A stretch of DNA of 64,000 bases from Deltaproteobacteria bacterium (GCA_021737785.1 JAIPDI010000023.1:21972-85971); one strand, 5' to 3'; counted from the stretch's first letter, positions 27,947 through 38,151 are shown. Made by a program: numbers and translations. Notes: a model not told the origin generated them from the sequence alone.

Positions 27947-28456
27947 ATGAAACAGATACTCTTCTTTTCGGCATGGGTGGTCATGGCGGGATTTTTCATG
28001 TCCCCGGCCTACGGAGCGGAATCCCTCTGGGTTGCATCCGAGGGCGCCAAACTCAAAGCCGAGCATTCGGCGTCGTCCAAGACCGTCTCAGACCTGCCCG
28101 TAGGGGCGGAGTTAAGGGTCCTGAAATCGGAAAGCCGGTGGTACCGGGTCCGGACCGCCTCCGGTAAGGAGGGATGGATCTACCGGGGCAAGGTTTCGGA
28201 TACTCCTCCTCAAAAGGAGACCGAGGACACGGGCGATCTTTTTGCAGGGATGCAGGGGAGCCGCATCGGCGCGGATGAGGCCCAGACCTCGCGCAGTATC
28301 CGCGGGCTGTCCAAGGAGACTGAGGCCTACGCCAAGGAGCGCGGCACACCCGAGGCCTATAAAAAGGCCCTGGACCAGGTCCTGGCTGTCACAGTAACTC
28401 CCAAGGAGCTTGAGATTTTTCTGCGCAACGGAAAGATTGGAGAATATGCTCAGTAA
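27947..28456 (+). CDS. Periplasmic SH3-domain protein
   Basis: The ATG at 27947 has AGGAGG nine bases upstream and opens a signal peptide (ILFFSAWVVMAGFFMSPAYGA). A single bacterial SH3 domain follows at about residues 24-85 (LWVASEGAKLKAEHSASSK; RWYRVRTASGKEGWIYRGKV). The rest is helical (ETEAYAKERGTPEAYKKAL). SH3b domains often bind cell-wall peptides. It lies 57 bp upstream of an M48 protease gene, and both products are exported, so a joint envelope-maintenance role is plausible. Confidence 0.78.
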   Translation: MKQILFFSAWVVMAGFFMSPAYGAESLWVASEGAKLKAEHSASSKTVSDLPVGAELRVLKSESRWYRVRTASGKEGWIYRGKVSDTPPQKETEDTGDLFAGMQGSRIGADEAQTSRSIRGLSKETEAYAKERGTPEAYKKALDQVLAVTVTPKELEIFLRNGKIGEYAQ

Positions 28457-28513
28457 CCCGCCGGGTGGACATGCCGTCTTACCCCGGCAGGCCTTAAGGT
28501 GGAGAGAAGCGAT

Positions 28514-29437
28514 ATGAAAAGGAAAGTTCTTGCATGGTGCATGGCGGCCGGGTTAGGGTCGCTGGTGTGGTGTTTCGGTCCCCCTGTTGCTCTTTGCGAA
28601 GCGCCCAAAGCCAAGGAACAGTCCAAGGACTCCGGCGGCCTTTTTCAGAAATTGATGGATCCTAAATCCAAGGAAAGACAGATTCTTCAGGGCGTCGGCG
28701 CCATCCTCGGCTCGACCTCGGAGATGGACTATGAATCGGAACGGACCATCGGGGAAAGCCTTGCCCTGGAGGGATTCCGGCGGTACGGGATGCCGGTCAA
28801 TAACCCGATCATCCAGAAATACGTCAATCTGGTGGGAAACGCCGTGGCCCGCAATTCGCTGCGGCCCAAAATCCCCTACAGCTTCGTTGTGGTGGACAGT
28901 CCGCTCCAGAATGCCTTCAGCTGCCCGGGGGGGATCATCTTTATCAGTGAAGGTCTCTTCAAGACCATCCGGGATGAGGCCCAACTGGCTGGCATCCTGG
29001 CCCACGAAGTGGCCCACGTGGGGCATAAGCACGCCCTTCAATCCATACAGCGGGCCCAGTTTTTCCAGGGCGTAGGCAAGATCACCGCAGCAACCATGAA
29101 GGGGGAGAAGGGGAAGGAGTTTGAGGCCATGATCGGAAATCTCCAGGAGACCTTGTTCGACAAGGGACTGGATCAGAACATGGAATTCGAGGCGGACAAG
29201 AGCGCCATGGAGACCGCCTACCGGACCGGTTATGACCCGGTCGGAATCATCGAGGTCCTCAAGGCGCTCAAGAAAATCGAGGCCCAATCCAAGAAACAGG
29301 GATCATGGTTTTCCACCCACCCCCCCTTGAGCGAGCGGATCCGGAGATGTGAGGCGGAGAAGGGCCAGTATCCCGATGCCGGATCCCTGGTGCGCCTCCC
29401 GGAAAGGTACCAAAGGGCGAACACGATGACCCCCTGA
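28514..29437 (+). CDS. Periplasmic M48 zinc metalloprotease
   Basis: This 307-residue protein has a signal peptide (residues 1-29) and an M48 peptidase domain. The zinc-binding HEVAH motif lies in LAGILAHEVAHVGHKHALQ, with the third ligand in EFEADKSAM. The GGIIFISEGLFK stretch is typical of BepA/LoiP-type proteases that handle misassembled outer-membrane proteins. GGAGAG sits about eight bases before the ATG at 28514; a GTG at 28499 is less likely. It follows the SH3 gene as a probable operon. Confidence 0.88.
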   Translation: MKRKVLAWCMAAGLGSLVWCFGPPVALCEAPKAKEQSKDSGGLFQKLMDPKSKERQILQGVGAILGSTSEMDYESERTIGESLALEGFRRYGMPVNNPIIQKYVNLVGNAVARNSLRPKIPYSFVVVDSPLQNAFSCPGGIIFISEGLFKTIRDEAQLAGILAHEVAHVGHKHALQSIQRAQFFQGVGKITAATMKGEKGKEFEAMIGNLQETLFDKGLDQNMEFEADKSAMETAYRTGYDPVGIIEVLKALKKIEAQSKKQGSWFSTHPPLSERIRRCEAEKGQYPDAGSLVRLPERYQRANTMTP

Positions 29438-29456
29438 ACCCTTCGAAAGGCAGGCT

Positions 29457-29786
29457 GTGGGAGAAACGATAAGACAAGATGGCGGGTATCTTAAGGCCTA
29501 TTACGAGTTCAGGGAATCGGTCGATTTTGCCCAGGGCGGGTTCCTGCCGGACCTTGATAATTTGGTCTGGTATCTGCTCGTCGGGGTGCCGCCGGTCCCT
29601 GCGGATGGAGATGATTCGGAAGAAGGGAAGCTCGCGGCCCTGGACCAGCGGCTGAATATCCTGAAGGCGGTATTCGTGGAACTGAACCGGAACATGCCCG
29701 ATCCCTTTCTGGATCAAGGCCTCGGCATCTATGACACGGCCGGAAAAAACGCCCGGGAAATGATCCGAGAAAAGTGCCTGAAATGA
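29457..29786 (+). CDS. Small hypothetical protein
   Basis: A 109-codon frame with a GTG start follows the protease gene by 19 bases. Composition is protein-like (acidic, with ALDQRLNILKAVFVELNRNMP near the middle, predicted helical), and AAAGGCAGG lies before the start. I recognise no family. Its position suggests the third gene of the SH3-M48 unit. Confidence 0.5.
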   Translation: MGETIRQDGGYLKAYYEFRESVDFAQGGFLPDLDNLVWYLLVGVPPVPADGDDSEEGKLAALDQRLNILKAVFVELNRNMPDPFLDQGLGIYDTAGKNAREMIREKCLK

Positions 29787-29888
29787 TCTAAGGGGGACGT
29801 ACCCGGACGTACCCGCAACCCAATTTTGTCCCTTAGCTCGAAGGTTGGGAAAGGAACCTGGATCACCCAGGAAAGGTTTTTTCCTTAA

Positions 29889-29999
29889 ACCCATTATTCC
29901 ATCATTCCATACTTCCATTATTCCAAATTAAAGACGTCACCCTCTCCCAGTATCCAGCATCCAGTATCCAGTATCCAGCATCAAGCATCCGGCTTCCAG
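29889..29999. repeat. Octamer and heptamer repeat tracts between convergent genes
   Basis: Near 29889-29922 run octamers of the form ATNATTCC. Near 29947-29999 runs a heptamer array with consensus AGYATCC (about seven units, partly degenerate). The second tract reaches the end of the minus-strand metallo-beta-lactamase-fold gene. The heptamer unit is the same as in the large arrays at 37.9 and 44.2 kb. Confidence 0.7.
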
Positions 30000-31090
30000 A
30001 AATGCGTTTCCCCATGTTCCAGGTGCACCAGCCGATCGGAAAGACCTGCCCTCTCCAGTTCCCGCCTCAACTCCACCGGAGGAAGGTAAACCGGTTCGTC
30101 GCCCAGGCGAAAGGTCCCCCAGTGGACGATGAGGAGTCGTTTGGCCCGGAGTTTCAAAAATGCCTGCACGGTCTCCCGAGGGTTCATGTGGCTCGGGCCC
30201 ATGAACCAGCGGGGTTCGTAGGCCCCCAGATTGAAAACGGCCAGGTCGATGGAAAAGGCCTCTCCGATTTCGGCGAAGCCGTTGAAGTAGGCCGTATCAC
30301 CCGAGATGTAGAGGGTCGGTCCGGCGGTGGTTTCGATCAGAAAAGACCCCCACAAGGCCTTGTTGGGGCCGGTCAGGGGATTGCGCATGGTCCAGTGATT
30401 ACAAGGAAGAAGCGTGATCTTTTGCTTTCCGTCTTCAAAGGAATTGAACCAGTCCAGAGAGGTTCGTCGCTTCATCTCCAGATGCTCGAAAATATCCTCA
30501 TATCCCAATGGGCTGATAATGTGGGTGTCCCTGTCCAGCACGTCCAAAGAGGCCGTATCCAGGTGGTCATAATGACCATGGGTGATCAGTACGTGATCCG
30601 GACGCGGCATCAGGGCCATATCCGTAACAATGGGGGTGTAATCCTTGATAAACCAGGTGAGATCGAAAAAGACAGGATCCACCAGGATATAGTGATCCAG
30701 GTCCTTTATCATCAGCCCGCAGTGCTTGATAAAGGTAATGGAAAGCCAGTTCTCCTGCCGGACGGCCTCCCAGTCAATGTGCACGGGGGTTACCCGCTCC
30801 CGGTCATAATCATCTCTGAACCGGTTTTCGCTGAAGATCTTCCAATGGAGAATCTCCCAGAGGTTCTTCCGTCCCGCCTCCCCGAAAGGGTTAATGAAGT
30901 GTCCGTTGCCGTGATGAAGCCTTCTGCGGGCGATTTCTTTGAGGCTGAGGCCCTCCGACCGGTCTCCGGTTGGGTCCGCATTATCCCCTGCCCCGGCATG
31001 CCTGGAAAGCGGCCCCCATGAAAAGAACTGTGCCATGACCATCATTTTACCCCATTGAAGGAGTCGCTTGATAAGATGTCGGCGGGTCAT
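29981..31090 (-). CDS. Metallo-beta-lactamase-fold hydrolase (NAPE-PLD/UlaG-like), possible Tat substrate
   Basis: The metal site is complete: THGHYDHLD (HxHxDH), the histidine in LPCNHWTMR, the bridging aspartate in YISGDTAYFNGF and the late VHWGTF. The pattern matches the beta-lactamase_2 group that includes N-acyl-phosphatidylethanolamine phospholipase D and UlaG. The ATG at 31090 is preceded by AAGGGAGA; the resulting N-terminus MTRRHLIKRLL is twin-arginine-like, followed by a modest hydrophobic stretch, so export through Tat is possible. The longer start at 31159 has no ribosome-binding site. Its substrate is unknown. Confidence 0.75.
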   Translation of the reverse strand: MTRRHLIKRLLQWGKMMVMAQFFSWGPLSRHAGAGDNADPTGDRSEGLSLKEIARRRLHHGNGHFINPFGEAGRKNLWEILHWKIFSENRFRDDYDRERVTPVHIDWEAVRQENWLSITFIKHCGLMIKDLDHYILVDPVFFDLTWFIKDYTPIVTDMALMPRPDHVLITHGHYDHLDTASLDVLDRDTHIISPLGYEDIFEHLEMKRRTSLDWFNSFEDGKQKITLLPCNHWTMRNPLTGPNKALWGSFLIETTAGPTLYISGDTAYFNGFAEIGEAFSIDLAVFNLGAYEPRWFMGPSHMNPRETVQAFLKLRAKRLLIVHWGTFRLGDEPVYLPPVELRRELERAGLSDRLVHLEHGETHFWKPDA

Positions 31091-31445
31091 CGGGTTGCCG
31101 TCTCCCTTATCTCTTGAAATGATGCGAAGAATCTTATCCTGGAAAATCATCTGGTTCATTTATACATTATAGCAGCAGGACAATCATATCTGTTCAGACC
31201 AGGCAGGTCAAATTCTTATCTGATCGGATTACCCCTTGCGGCCGTTCCTCTCTGGTTTCCAATATCGACAACCGCAGCCTTACCGCGACACAACGGACAG
31301 GACATGCAAAACATCTTTATGGTAGAATGAGCATCGATGTGTTGCCCCATTTTCATTTGACATTTCACACCTTGGTAACGCATGCTGAAGGTACATGGAA
31401 GGCAGGTCAATGCCAGTAGCTATGCCCAATGGGAGGGAGTTCGGA

Positions 31446-33014
31446 ATGGGATCAAAGACAAGAGGAAGCGGGGTGTTGCTCCATATCGCCTCGCTGCCGG
31501 CGCCTTATGGGATAGGGGATTTCGGGGCGGCGGCTTACAGATTCGCGGATTTTCTGGCCCGCACCGGACAGACCTCCTGGCAGGTCCTCCCCTTGAGCCC
31601 CACGGACCTCATGTGCGGCAATTCCCCCTATTTCAGCCGATCTGCCTTTGCCATGAATCCCCTTTTCATCGGGATAGACCGCCTCATAGAGGAGGGGCTC
31701 ATCTCTGAAACGGACATCCCGGCACTCCCCTATTTTTCCCCCGGGCGCATCGATTATTATCAGACAGGCGCATATAAGGCCGCTATTCTTGAAAGAACCT
31801 TTCGGCAGTTCAAAAAATCACCGGTCCCTGACGACTACAGGGCATTTTGTGCAACACACTCAGGCTGGCTGGATGACTTCGCCCTGTTCACCGCCCTCAA
31901 GACCCGGTTCAAGGGAATGGTCTGGAGCAGGTGGCCCGAGGAGTTGCGGGACAGGGAGCCTGAGGCCCTCAAGGAGGCCTCGGAATATCTGAAAGAGCAG
32001 GTGGACAAGGAAAAATTTGTCCAGTACCTCCTGTTCAATCAGTGGACTTCGCTCAAATCCTACTGCAACAAGAGGGGGATAGAGATTATCGGGGATCTCC
32101 CCATCTATGTGTGTTACGACAGCGTCGACGTATGGGTGAACCCCCATATCTTTAAACTGGACAGGGACAAGGCCCCCACTGCGGTGTCCGGGGTCCCGCC
32201 GGATTATTTCAGCGAAACCGGTCAGTTGTGGAACAACCCGGTCTATAGATGGGACGTGCTGAAGGAGACCGGGTATGGGTGGTGGATCGAGCGGATGGGT
32301 CATACCTTCAACTCCTTTGACAGGGTGCGGATCGATCACTTCCGGGGGCTTGTGAAATACTGGGAGGTTCCGGCGGGCGAGGAGACCGCCCTGGATGGGG
32401 TGTGGAAAGCGGTCCCCACGGAACACTTCTTCAAGACCCTGATCGAGTGGTTTCAGCGGTTTCCCGTAATTGCCGAAGACCTGGGGTTTATCACGCCCGA
32501 TGTCTATGAGGTCATGGAGCGGTTTCAGTTCCCGGGGATGAAGGTCCTCCTCTTTGCCTTTGGCGACGACGACCCGATGCACCCCTTTCTCCCCCATACA
32601 TACCCCAGAAACTGTGTGGCCTATACCGGTACGCACGATAACAACACGCTTCGAGGATGGTTTGAAAACGAGGCCTTACCTGTAGAGAAGAAGCGGCTGT
32701 TTCGTTATCTGTACCGGAATCCCCCCGCCCATGAAATCCACTGGGAGATGATCCGGCTGCTTATGATGTCGGTGGCGGATACCGCTGTTTTCCCCATGCA
32801 GGATATTTTGAATCTGGGCGAGGATGCGCGGATGAACCGGCCATCCACCCCGTCCGGCAACTGGACATGGCGGCTGGCGCCCGGACAGATTACCCCGGCG
32901 ATTGAAGATACCCTGTCGACGATGACAGAGACCTACGGGAGGGCACCTGAACCGGTGGCAGATGATCCGGAGTGCGAGGCAAGCGGGCCGGAGGATGAGA
33001 ATGTGAGAGGCTGA
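31446..33014 (+). CDS. malQ: 4-alpha-glucanotransferase (amylomaltase)
   Basis: This GH77 enzyme moves maltodextrin chains between acceptors. GSGVLLHIASLPAPYGIG and WQVLPLSPTD near the N-terminus, IEIIGDLPIYV, FDRVRIDHFRG (nucleophile aspartate), VIAEDLG (acid/base glutamate) and TGTHDNNT are all in place. The ATG at 31446 has GGAGGGAG six bases upstream and matches the family start; an ATG at 31395 would add 17 atypical residues. It is 522 residues long and converges on glgB, so it is not in the glgCPB unit but belongs to the same glycogen metabolism. Confidence 0.95.
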   Translation: MGSKTRGSGVLLHIASLPAPYGIGDFGAAAYRFADFLARTGQTSWQVLPLSPTDLMCGNSPYFSRSAFAMNPLFIGIDRLIEEGLISETDIPALPYFSPGRIDYYQTGAYKAAILERTFRQFKKSPVPDDYRAFCATHSGWLDDFALFTALKTRFKGMVWSRWPEELRDREPEALKEASEYLKEQVDKEKFVQYLLFNQWTSLKSYCNKRGIEIIGDLPIYVCYDSVDVWVNPHIFKLDRDKAPTAVSGVPPDYFSETGQLWNNPVYRWDVLKETGYGWWIERMGHTFNSFDRVRIDHFRGLVKYWEVPAGEETALDGVWKAVPTEHFFKTLIEWFQRFPVIAEDLGFITPDVYEVMERFQFPGMKVLLFAFGDDDPMHPFLPHTYPRNCVAYTGTHDNNTLRGWFENEALPVEKKRLFRYLYRNPPAHEIHWEMIRLLMMSVADTAVFPMQDILNLGEDARMNRPSTPSGNWTWRLAPGQITPAIEDTLSTMTETYGRAPEPVADDPECEASGPEDENVRG

Positions 33015-33038
33015 GAACATGCCGGACCTTTCAGCTTT

Positions 33039-33096
33039 CTGCCTACTGCCTACTTCCTACTCCCTACTTCCTACTCCCTGCTCCCCGCTCCCTGCT
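33039..33096. repeat. Heptamer array between malQ and glgB
   Basis: About eight head-to-tail units of consensus CYTACTS (GCCTACT, TCCTACT, CCCTACT, CCCTGCT and similar) lie in the 84-bp gap between these convergent genes. The unit equals one module of the large composite arrays. Confidence 0.8.
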
Positions 33097-33098
33097 CT

Positions 33099-35327
33099 TT
33101 ACGCCTCCGGCTTCAATATGAGCATTCCGAGGGGGGGGAGGTGAAGGCTCACGGAAAAGGGCTGATTGTGCCAGGGCCGGGAATCGGCCGTCACTCCGCC
33201 GCCAAGCCCCATGTTGCTCCCGCCGTAGCAGGCGGCATCGGAATTCATCAACTCCTGGTAGTGACCTTCCCGGGGAACCCCTATATGGTAGTCGATCCGG
33301 GGAACCGGCGTAAAATTGAAGACAAAAACCAGGGCCTGGCGGGGAGACTTCCCCCTCCGGATAAAGGATACCACATTGGCGTCCGTGTCACTGAAATCGA
33401 TCCATTCGAAGCCGGAGGGATCAAAATCCAGTTCGTAGAATGCCGGTTCCGAGAGATAGAGCCGGTTGAGGTCGCGTATCAGGCGCTGAATCCCTGCGTG
33501 CATGTCATACTGAAGGAGATCCCATTGCAGCTGTTGGTCATGATCCCATTCAGACCATTGACCCAGTTCCCCGCCCATAAAAAGCGTCTTCTTGCCCGGC
33601 TCTCCATACATGTACCCGAACAGGAGCCTTAGGTTGGCAAATTTCTGCCAGCTGTCCCCCGGCATTTTTGACAGGAGGGAGGCCTTTCCGTGGACCACCT
33701 CGTCGTGGGAGAGGGGGAGGATGAAATTTTCATGAAAGGCGTAGAGGAGGGCAAAGGTCAATTTTTCCATGTGAAAACGACGATGGATCGGATCCTTGGA
33801 CATGAAGGTAAGCATGTCATGCATCCAGCCCATATTCCATTTAAAGAGAAAGCCGAGCCCACCCAGATGAACCGGCCGGGTCACCCCGGGCCAGGCAGTG
33901 GATTCTTCGGCAATGGTGACCACCCCCGGAAACCGGCCGAAGACCTGGGTATTGAGCGTCTTAATGAATTCGATGGCTTCGAGATTTTCCCTTCCGCCGT
34001 AACGGTTGGGGATCCATTCCCCCTCTTTGCGGGAGTAATCCAAATAGAGCATGGACGCCACTGCATCCACCCGCAATCCGTCAATATGATATTTCTCGAA
34101 CCAAAACAAGGCATTGGCCACCAAAAAATTTCTTACCTCATTTCGGCCGTAATTGAAGATAAGGGTGTCCCAGTCCTTCTGTATTCCCTGCTTGGGATCC
34201 GCGTGCTCGTACAGATGGGTTCCGTCATAATACTCCAGGGCATAACTGTCTTTAGGGAAGTGGGCCGGAACCCAGTCCAGGATCACACCGATTCCCTCGG
34301 CATGGCAACGGTCCACGAAGTAGCGAAGGTCGTCTGGGGTGCCGTAGCGGGATGTGGCTGCATAATAACCGGTAACCTGATAGCCCCATGATCCATCGAA
34401 GGGATGCTCGGCCAAGGGGAGAAACTGGATGTAATTAAATCCCATCTCCTTGACATAGGGGATCAGTTCCTCGGCCGCCTCCCGGTATGACAGCCATGCC
34501 TGAGACGACTCTTCCGCCTCCCCGCGGCGTCGCCATGATCCCAGATGCACCTCGTAGACGGCCATGGGCCGGGTCAGCGGCTTCCCTGCAGACCGGGATG
34601 TCATCCAGTCCTGATCGGTCCACTCGAACTGACTCAGATCGTAAACAATGCAGGCGGTCTTGGGCCGTTTTTCAAAACAGAATGCAAAGGGATCGGATTT
34701 AATGAGAATCGTGCCGTCGGTCGTGCGGATCTCGAATTTATACAGAAGCCCCGGCCCTAACTGGGGGACAAAAATCTCCCATATCCCGGATGCCCCGCGG
34801 GAGCGCATGGTATGTCGCCTGCCGTCCCACTGATTGAAATCGCCCACCACGCTCACGCGCGCGGCAGATGGGGCCCAGACCGCGAACAGGACCCCTGGGA
34901 CACCCTGATGGCGAATGGCATGGGCGCCCAGTTTCTCATAGATCTCGTAATGGGTGCCCTGGTTGAACAGGTAGAGATCATATTCCGACAGGACAGGGGA
35001 AAAGGAATAGCTGTCATAGAAGGTGGACGTCAGGCCTCCGCCGAAATCCGCCCTGAGCCGGTAGGGCGCAATCTCTCTCTTTCCCTCCAGGACCAGCTCA
35101 AATAGACCGGCCTCTTCAATGAGAGACATCTCAGTCTCTTTTCCCGGATCGAGGTCCAGAACAGCGACCTTTTGCGCCCCGGGGAGAAAGGCCCGGGCCA
35201 CCACTCCGGGGCCGGAGTCCAGTGCAACCGGGTGAACCCCTAAGACGCCGAATGGGTCTTTTGTTTTACCGGAAAGGAGGTCCTTTAGTTGTCGAGTTTT
35301 TAATGTGACGCCAGATGCAGCGGACAT
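33099..35327 (-). CDS. glgB: 1,4-alpha-glucan branching enzyme
   Basis: This GH13 branching enzyme forms alpha-1,6 links in glycogen. The N-terminal carbohydrate-binding modules are followed by YEVHLGSW, FNYIQFLPLAEHPFDGSWGY, the catalytic GLRVDAVASMLYLDYSR (nucleophile) and TIAEEST (acid/base), then LPLSHDEVVHGK. From the ATG at 35327 (GAGGGGG six bases upstream, overlapping the glgP stop) it is 742 residues, the usual length. The start at 35348 is less supported. It is the last gene of the minus-strand set glgC-glgP-glgB. Confidence 0.95.
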   Translation of the reverse strand: MSAASGVTLKTRQLKDLLSGKTKDPFGVLGVHPVALDSGPGVVARAFLPGAQKVAVLDLDPGKETEMSLIEEAGLFELVLEGKREIAPYRLRADFGGGLTSTFYDSYSFSPVLSEYDLYLFNQGTHYEIYEKLGAHAIRHQGVPGVLFAVWAPSAARVSVVGDFNQWDGRRHTMRSRGASGIWEIFVPQLGPGLLYKFEIRTTDGTILIKSDPFAFCFEKRPKTACIVYDLSQFEWTDQDWMTSRSAGKPLTRPMAVYEVHLGSWRRRGEAEESSQAWLSYREAAEELIPYVKEMGFNYIQFLPLAEHPFDGSWGYQVTGYYAATSRYGTPDDLRYFVDRCHAEGIGVILDWVPAHFPKDSYALEYYDGTHLYEHADPKQGIQKDWDTLIFNYGRNEVRNFLVANALFWFEKYHIDGLRVDAVASMLYLDYSRKEGEWIPNRYGGRENLEAIEFIKTLNTQVFGRFPGVVTIAEESTAWPGVTRPVHLGGLGFLFKWNMGWMHDMLTFMSKDPIHRRFHMEKLTFALLYAFHENFILPLSHDEVVHGKASLLSKMPGDSWQKFANLRLLFGYMYGEPGKKTLFMGGELGQWSEWDHDQQLQWDLLQYDMHAGIQRLIRDLNRLYLSEPAFYELDFDPSGFEWIDFSDTDANVVSFIRRGKSPRQALVFVFNFTPVPRIDYHIGVPREGHYQELMNSDAACYGGSNMGLGGGVTADSRPWHNQPFSVSLHLPPLGMLILKPEA

Positions 35328-35338
35328 CTCAATCCCCC

Positions 35339-37891
35339 TCACGCCCATGTCACCAGGCCCATTACGAACCTGTTTTCAAGCCGGTGCTGGCTGGGCATGA
35401 CCCGCACGGTATAGCCGAAGCGGCCGGTCTTGCGACACGGGACATACCCGCGATACAGGTGAAGGCCGTCGGAAGATTCAACCGGCTCCAGCGGGACGGT
35501 ATTCCGCTCCGCGAAATCACCGTTCGGGTCCATGCGGCCGTAATAGGCATCCACGGTCACGTCTTCGGGCGACATGGCGCCCAACCTGATCCGGGCGGAC
35601 ACCTCAACCCGGTCTCCCACCGGTCTTTCCCGTACATGATCGGAGAGGATTGCTTCCACGGCGACCTCATGCCATCCTGTCCTGACCTTCTGGACCCACC
35701 CGGAAAGGTTCAGGGCACCGGCAAAATCATCACGCGACAAGGTGTCGAAGCGCTTGGCGCTCGGGATATAGAAGCGGTTCATATATTCCTGCACCATCCG
35801 ATGGCTGTTGAATATGGGCACCAGGCGGCTGAGTCCGGCCTTCATTTTTTCCACCCACTCCCTCGGGATAGCGGCCTCGCCTCGTCTGTAAAAAAGGGGG
35901 ACGATCTCTTTTTCGAGGCAATTGTAGAGGTCCTGGCTTTCGATATCGTCCTGGGCCTCGTGGTTCTGATAGACCTCCCCCCGGCCGATGGCCCAGCCGA
36001 AGTCGCGGTGGTATCCTTCATCCCACCAGCCGTCCAGGACGCTCAGGTTCAGACACCCATTGGCAAGGGCCTTCATGCCGCTGGTCCCGCAGGCCTCCAG
36101 CGGACGGCGAGGCGTATTGAGCCAGAGATCGCTTCCGGATACCAGTCGGAGGGCCACATCGATGTTGTAATCCTCCAAAAAAATGATGCGTCTTCGGAAG
36201 CGCTCCTGGCGGGCCAGATGGACAATGCGTTTGATGAAATCTTTCCCCTCGGTATCCATCGGATGGGCCTTGCCGGCGATGATGATCTGCACCGGATGCT
36301 GAGGATTGTTGACAATGCGATCGAGTCGATCCGGATCCCTGAAAAGGAGCGTGGCCCGCTTGTATGTGGCAAATCGCCGGGCAAAGCCGATGGTCAGGAC
36401 CTCAGGAGAAAGGACCTCGGCTGCAGCCCGGATTTCTTCGTTGGAGGCCCCTCGTCGGACGAGCTGATTGCCAAGCCGGTTGCGGGCGTAACTGACCAGG
36501 CGTTCTCTCTGGCGTTCGTGGGCGAGCCAGAGCTCGCTGGCAGGGATTTGTTCAACCTGATCCCATATCCGCTCGTTATCAGGATCTTCACTCCAGTCCG
36601 GACCTAAATATCTGTCAAAGAGAACGGCCATATCCCCTGAACTCCAGGTGGGAACATGGACGCCGTTGGTGATATGTTCGATGGGTACATCTTCCTCCGG
36701 ATGCCGGTGCCAGATTTTGTGCCACATGGCCCTGGAGACCTCTCCGTGGAGCCTGCTCACCCCGTTGACATGGGCCGAAAGTCTCAGGGCCAGGGTGGTC
36801 ATGCCGAAATGCTCGGATTCGTCCCTCGGCTCCAGGCGGCCGTATCCTAACAAGACCCTGAAGTTGATGCCCAGCTCCATGGCATATTGTTCGAAATAGG
36901 CCCTGACCAGGGCAGGATCGAAGGTATCGTTTCCGGCGGGGACCGGCGTGTGGGTGGTGAAAACCGTAGTTGCGATGACGATTTCTCGGGCCGCGTCAAA
37001 GGATAACCCTTTCTCCTTTCTCAAGAGATTAATCCGTTCCAGGGCGGAAAAGGAAGAATGCCCTTCATTCATGTGAATTACGGTCGGCTCGATGCCCAAG
37101 GCCTTCAGCGCCCGTATTCCCCCAATGCCCAGGACAATCTCCTGTCGCAGCCGCATCTCCCGGTCCCCGCCGTAGAGCTGTGCTGTAATTCCTCGAAACT
37201 CCGGTGGGTTTTCCTTCACATTGGTATCCAGCAGATAGAGGGATATTCTTCCCACGGCCACGCGCCAGATGGCCACCTGGACCGGCGCACCCTTGAAGTC
37301 CACGGATACCCGGAGCGGATTTCCGTCCTGATCAAGCACCTGGGTGACCGGCATGTTGGCAAAATCATTGAGCGGGTACGTCTCCATCTGCCACCCGTCC
37401 GAGCTGAGGTACTGGCTGAAGTATCCTTCCTGATAGAGGAGCCCCACCCCCACCAGCGGCACGTTCAGATCGCTGGCGGATTTGAGATGATCCCCGGACA
37501 GGACCCCCAGGCCGCCGGAATAGACCGGAAGGGAGGCAGCCAGACCGAATTCGGCCGAGAAGTAGGCGACCTGGATGGGAAAGTCAGGAGAATAATCCCC
37601 TGAATGGATACGCGGCTGAGATATGTATCGCTCGAAATCGCGGTCGATCCGCTCCAACTGGGCCAGGAAGCCCTGATCCTCGGATAATTCATCCAGGCGC
37701 TCTTGGCTGACCAGTCCGAGCATCAGCACCGGATTGTGCCGGCATGCAGACCACTGCCCCGGATCGATACGCTGAAAAAGATCCCGGATCTCACTTTTCC
37801 AACTGAAACAGAGATTGTACGCCAGCTTCCTGAGAGAACCCAACCGTTCGGAGAGGTTGGGGATAACGCTGTATTCGACCTTGGCCTTCAT
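35339..37891 (-). CDS. glgP: Alpha-glucan (glycogen) phosphorylase
   Basis: This 850-residue GT35 enzyme releases glucose 1-phosphate from glycogen. It is of the TIGR02094 type, with an N-terminal domain beginning YSVIPNLSERLGSLRKLAYN. The pyridoxal-phosphate lysine lies in ACGTSGMKALANG, preceded by WLNTPRRPLEA, and IHMNEGHSSF is the conserved active-site motif. Its stop overlaps the ribosome-binding site of glgB. A large composite heptamer array separates it from glgC upstream. Confidence 0.95.
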   Translation of the reverse strand: MKAKVEYSVIPNLSERLGSLRKLAYNLCFSWKSEIRDLFQRIDPGQWSACRHNPVLMLGLVSQERLDELSEDQGFLAQLERIDRDFERYISQPRIHSGDYSPDFPIQVAYFSAEFGLAASLPVYSGGLGVLSGDHLKSASDLNVPLVGVGLLYQEGYFSQYLSSDGWQMETYPLNDFANMPVTQVLDQDGNPLRVSVDFKGAPVQVAIWRVAVGRISLYLLDTNVKENPPEFRGITAQLYGGDREMRLRQEIVLGIGGIRALKALGIEPTVIHMNEGHSSFSALERINLLRKEKGLSFDAAREIVIATTVFTTHTPVPAGNDTFDPALVRAYFEQYAMELGINFRVLLGYGRLEPRDESEHFGMTTLALRLSAHVNGVSRLHGEVSRAMWHKIWHRHPEEDVPIEHITNGVHVPTWSSGDMAVLFDRYLGPDWSEDPDNERIWDQVEQIPASELWLAHERQRERLVSYARNRLGNQLVRRGASNEEIRAAAEVLSPEVLTIGFARRFATYKRATLLFRDPDRLDRIVNNPQHPVQIIIAGKAHPMDTEGKDFIKRIVHLARQERFRRRIIFLEDYNIDVALRLVSGSDLWLNTPRRPLEACGTSGMKALANGCLNLSVLDGWWDEGYHRDFGWAIGRGEVYQNHEAQDDIESQDLYNCLEKEIVPLFYRRGEAAIPREWVEKMKAGLSRLVPIFNSHRMVQEYMNRFYIPSAKRFDTLSRDDFAGALNLSGWVQKVRTGWHEVAVEAILSDHVRERPVGDRVEVSARIRLGAMSPEDVTVDAYYGRMDPNGDFAERNTVPLEPVESSDGLHLYRGYVPCRKTGRFGYTVRVMPSQHRLENRFVMGLVTWA

Positions 37892-37918
37892 TTATAACAC
37901 CCTATTGATGTTGCCGGT

Positions 37919-38150
37919 TGATGTTGCTGGATACTGGATACTGGATGCAGATGGCTGATAGCTGATGGCTGATGGCTCATGGCCTTTGTTGCCGCTTACT
38001 CCCTGCTGCCTACTGCTTACTCCCTACTCCCTACTCCCTACTGCCTACCGCCTACTCCCTACTGCCCGAGGCCTCACCCTCTCACCCTCTTACCTTCTCC
38101 CCTTCTTCCGACTTCCGACTTCCGACATCCGACATCCGACTTCTGCTCCT
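37919..38150. repeat. Composite heptamer array, copy A
   Basis: Modules in order are GGATACT-type heptamers, GATGGCT-type heptamers, a short unique segment, TTACTCC/CTACTGC-type heptamers, CCCTCTCA-type octamers, then CTTCCGA-type heptamers. The reverse complement of the tract at 44095-44325 has the same modules in the same order with different unit numbers. It fills the glgC-glgP gap. Frames through it are spurious because 7-mers stay open in several frames. Confidence 0.85.
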
Positions 38151-38151
38151 T